A stretch of DNA of 33,883 nucleotides from positions 1-33,883 of the forward strand of contig JAUSGG010000073.1 of the NCBI GenBank assembly GCA_030649165.1, in the 5' to 3' direction. The position numbers and the translations under genes were made by a program. Below, piece after piece: positions 32,004 through 33,883 of the stretch. This stretch comes from Armatimonadota bacterium (GTDB lineage Bacteria; Armatimonadota; UBA5829; JAUSEB01). The number at the start of each line of letters is the position of its first letter. Position 1 is the first letter of the stretch. The notes under the pieces are model-generated. The model was not told the origin of the DNA and did not search any database. It saw only the letters and a program-made list of their open reading frames with translations.

Positions 32004-32030
32004 GGCGCTTCGTTCGTGCTCCGGTCGCCG

Positions 32031-32672
32031 CTATTCCAGTATTCTGACCTTTCGGCCTTCAACCCTGAGTCTCCCACGTGCGAAGAGCTGAATGGCCTCA
32101 ACGTAAGCCCTGTGCTCCTCCGGTAGGATACGAGCGGCGAGGGTGTCGGGGGTGTCATCGAACATCACGGTGACGAATTTCTGAATGATGATCGGTCCGG
32201 TGTCGTAGTCCTCATCGACGAAGTGCACGGTCGCTCCGGAGACCCTTACGCCTCTTTCGATCGCGGCTTCGTGCACGTGGTGGCCGAACATCCCCTGCCC
32301 GAAGAACATGGGGATAAGCGCGGGATGGACGTTCATTATCCTGTTGCGGTAAGCGTCTATAATAGGCTGTCCGATCTTCCGCATATAGCCCGCAAGGCAG
32401 ACCAGATCGACCTTGAAGTCGCGAAGTACGGACAGAAGAACCGCATCGTAATCCTCCGGCGAATAGTCCTTCGGACTGGCGGCGACAGCCTCAACCTGCT
32501 GGTCCCTTGCGCGCTGCATGGCCGGGGCGTCGTCCTTCACCCCGATGACGACGGCGACCCTACCGTCGATCCTGCCGTTGGCGCAGGCGTCCATGATAGC
32601 CTGAAGGTTGGTCCCCCTGCCCTGCCCGGAGACCAGGACGGCTATGTTAATGCCCTGGCCGTCGGATGTCAC
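32031..32672 (-). CDS. purN: Phosphoribosylglycinamide formyltransferase
   Basis: Transfers a formyl group from 10-formyl-THF to GAR in de novo purine synthesis. At 213 residues it is the expected length. Catalytic residues are visible: N114 and H116 in NVHPALIP, H150 and D157 in HFVDEDYDTGP. The substrate loop SGQGRGTNLQA is near the N-terminus. It starts at GTG 32672, overlapping the purM stop codon by 4 bases (GTGA), which implies coupled translation with the next enzyme in the pathway. Confidence 0.95.
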   Translation of the reverse strand: MTSDGQGINIAVLVSGQGRGTNLQAIMDACANGRIDGRVAVVIGVKDDAPAMQRARDQQVEAVAASPKDYSPEDYDAVLLSVLRDFKVDLVCLAGYMRKIGQPIIDAYRNRIMNVHPALIPMFFGQGMFGHHVHEAAIERGVRVSGATVHFVDEDYDTGPIIIQKFVTVMFDDTPDTLAARILPEEHRAYVEAIQLFARGRLRVEGRKVRILE

Positions 32673-33706
32673 AGGACCGCTACCTCCCGTCCGCCCTTGT
32701 GCACTTCGCCGATAATCCAGGCCGTCTCGCCCAAATCGTCAAGCTCCGCGACAATGCCGATAGCCTGTTCTTTCGGAACAATCATGACGAGACCGACGCC
32801 CATATTGAACGTGTGATACATCTCTTTCTCACTGATAGCGCCGCGCTCCTGTATCAAGTTGAATATCGGCTGCCGGGCCCAGGACCGCCGCTCGATCGTT
32901 ACCTGGCAGTCCTCGGGCAGAACGCGGGGGATATTGTCGTAAAAGCCGCCTCCGGTGAGGTGCGCCATCGCATGCACGTCGTGGTTCGCCAGGATTGTCC
33001 TGACCGGCTTATAATAGCAGCGGTGCGGCTCCAGAAGCTCGTCCCCAAGCGTTTTCGCAAGTTCGGGAACGTACTGGTCAATTCTCATCCCGCACTCTTC
33101 GAGAAGGAGCTTGCGAACGAGCGAATAGCCATTTGTGTGCAAGCCGCTGGAGGCTACGCCGACCAGGACGTCACCGGCCGACACTTTGGTTCCATCGACG
33201 ATCCTGCTCCTGTCTACTACCCCTACGATGCAGCCGGCGAGATCGAACTCTCCCTCGCAGTAGACGCTGGGCATTTCGGCGGTTTCGCCGCCGATCAGGG
33301 CGCAGTCCGCGGCGCGGCAAGCCTTCGCCATGCCCTTGACTACCTCGGTCAACACGTCCCTGTCCAGCTTACTTGTGGCGAAATAGTCGAGGAAGAAAAG
33401 GGGTCTCGCGCCCAGCGCCAGGATGTCATTGACACAATGGTTGACAAGGTCCGCGCCGATGGTGTCGTATCGCCCGGTAAGGGCGGCGATCTTGACTTTC
33501 GTCCCAACGCCGTCGATGCTGGATACCAGCACAGGCTCCGATTCGCCCAGCCGGCCCAGGCTGTACATACCTCCGAACGCGCCCACGTCGGTGAGAACGG
33601 ACTCGTTGAAGGTCGACCGCAGCGATTCCTTCATCCGGTGGATCGCTCCGGTCATTGCGTCTATATCGACGCCCGCGCTTTTGTATGTAACCTCCTGATC
33701 AGGCAT
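32669..33706 (-). CDS. purM: Phosphoribosylformylglycinamidine cyclo-ligase (AIR synthetase)
   Basis: Converts FGAM to AIR with ATP in purine synthesis. A 345-residue protein, typical length. Motifs: TYKSAGVDIDA at the N-terminus, SIDGVGTKVKIA near 63-74, NDILALGARPLFFLDYFA, ALIGGETAEMP, ASSGLHTNGYSL and HLTGGGFYDNIPRVLP. The ATG at 33706 follows GAGGAGG. It is the first gene of a purM-purN-nitroreductase run. Upstream (33707-33883) no promoter consensus is clear. Confidence 0.96.
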   Translation of the reverse strand: MPDQEVTYKSAGVDIDAMTGAIHRMKESLRSTFNESVLTDVGAFGGMYSLGRLGESEPVLVSSIDGVGTKVKIAALTGRYDTIGADLVNHCVNDILALGARPLFFLDYFATSKLDRDVLTEVVKGMAKACRAADCALIGGETAEMPSVYCEGEFDLAGCIVGVVDRSRIVDGTKVSAGDVLVGVASSGLHTNGYSLVRKLLLEECGMRIDQYVPELAKTLGDELLEPHRCYYKPVRTILANHDVHAMAHLTGGGFYDNIPRVLPEDCQVTIERRSWARQPIFNLIQERGAISEKEMYHTFNMGVGLVMIVPKEQAIGIVAELDDLGETAWIIGEVHKGGREVAVL

Positions 33707-33785
33707 GTGGTCAGCCTCCTCAGCAATTCGAATAGTTGTTAGCCCGATTTATTCACGGAACGCTTGTTTTGCGGACGCCCCGCGG

Positions 33786-33883
33786 ATGTCATCCTGAGCT
33801 TGCGAAGGATCTTCTCCCGGATAGCTGCAACGTCCAACTGCGAAGCCGAACCTGGCGCTTATGCGATAGAAGATTCTTCACTG
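33786..33883. repeat. GTCATCCTGAGC-type dispersed repeat
   Basis: GATGTCATCCTGAGCTTGCG and AAGGATCTTCTCCCGG match a sequence style found in many copies across environmental bacterial genomes; AGATTCTTCACT at the window end looks like its partner arm. Related fragments occur near 235-265, 22550-22570 and 22800-22875. It lies upstream of purM and may be cut by the window edge. Confidence 0.5.

Noticed and set aside
32666-33742. Long + strand open frame (358 codons) opposite purM
   Set aside because: Antisense shadow; purM motifs on the minus strand are unambiguous.

Overview
This 33.9 kb window is bacterial chromosome from a diderm (two-membrane) bacterium. It encodes a PEP-CTERM protein, a trans-outer-membrane porin-cytochrome pair, and a prepilin-like H-X9-DG (DUF1559) protein. 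Prepilin/DUF1559 proteins, large secreted multidomain proteins and CUT1-type sugar importers together are typical of Armatimonadota, Planctomycetota and relatives. Armatimonadota or a neighbouring lineage is my best guess; no rRNA or ribosomal marker is present to prove it.

Left arm, + strand (1-7.9 kb). A structured four-way-junction element and a palindromic repeat come first. A PEP-CTERM exported protein follows, with a clear promoter, a structured leader and a terminator. Next is a TMTC-like membrane protein with C-terminal TPRs. A repeat-rich stretch then separates a carbon-sugar cluster: sugar-phosphate isomerase/epimerase, HEPN protein, xylulokinase and a small transaldolase. The spacers here are full of heptamer arrays, nonamer arrays and CT/GA-rich hairpins.

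Middle, - strand (8.0-22.5 kb). A large secreted modular protein of about 2,250 residues has a single-base frameshift near its 3' end and precedes a secreted carbohydrate-active-like protein. Upstream of them lies the prepilin-like DUF1559 protein. Then comes a two-gene operon for a decaheme c-type cytochrome (MtrA/DmsE family) and an MtrB/PioB-like outer-membrane barrel, with a good sigma70 promoter and a structured leader of about 190 nt. This is the core of an extracellular electron-transfer conduit.

Right arm, - strand (22.5-33.9 kb). A cluster of dispersed palindromes precedes an unusual sugar ABC importer made of two long polypeptides. One is a lipoprotein solute-binding domain fused to a MalF-type permease, with a chitobiase-like insert. 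The other is a MalG-type permease whose first periplasmic loop has grown to about 440 residues and repeats a motif resembling part of GH42-type glycosidases. No ATPase gene is present. Then come tldE-tldD, and finally purM-purN followed by a ferredoxin-nitroreductase.

The most interesting items are the fused and expanded ABC importer, the MtrAB-like pair with a coiled-coil insert between hemes 4 and 5 and its leader RNA, the frameshifted modular protein, and several intergenic repeat families. One of those families recurs directly downstream of two unrelated genes.
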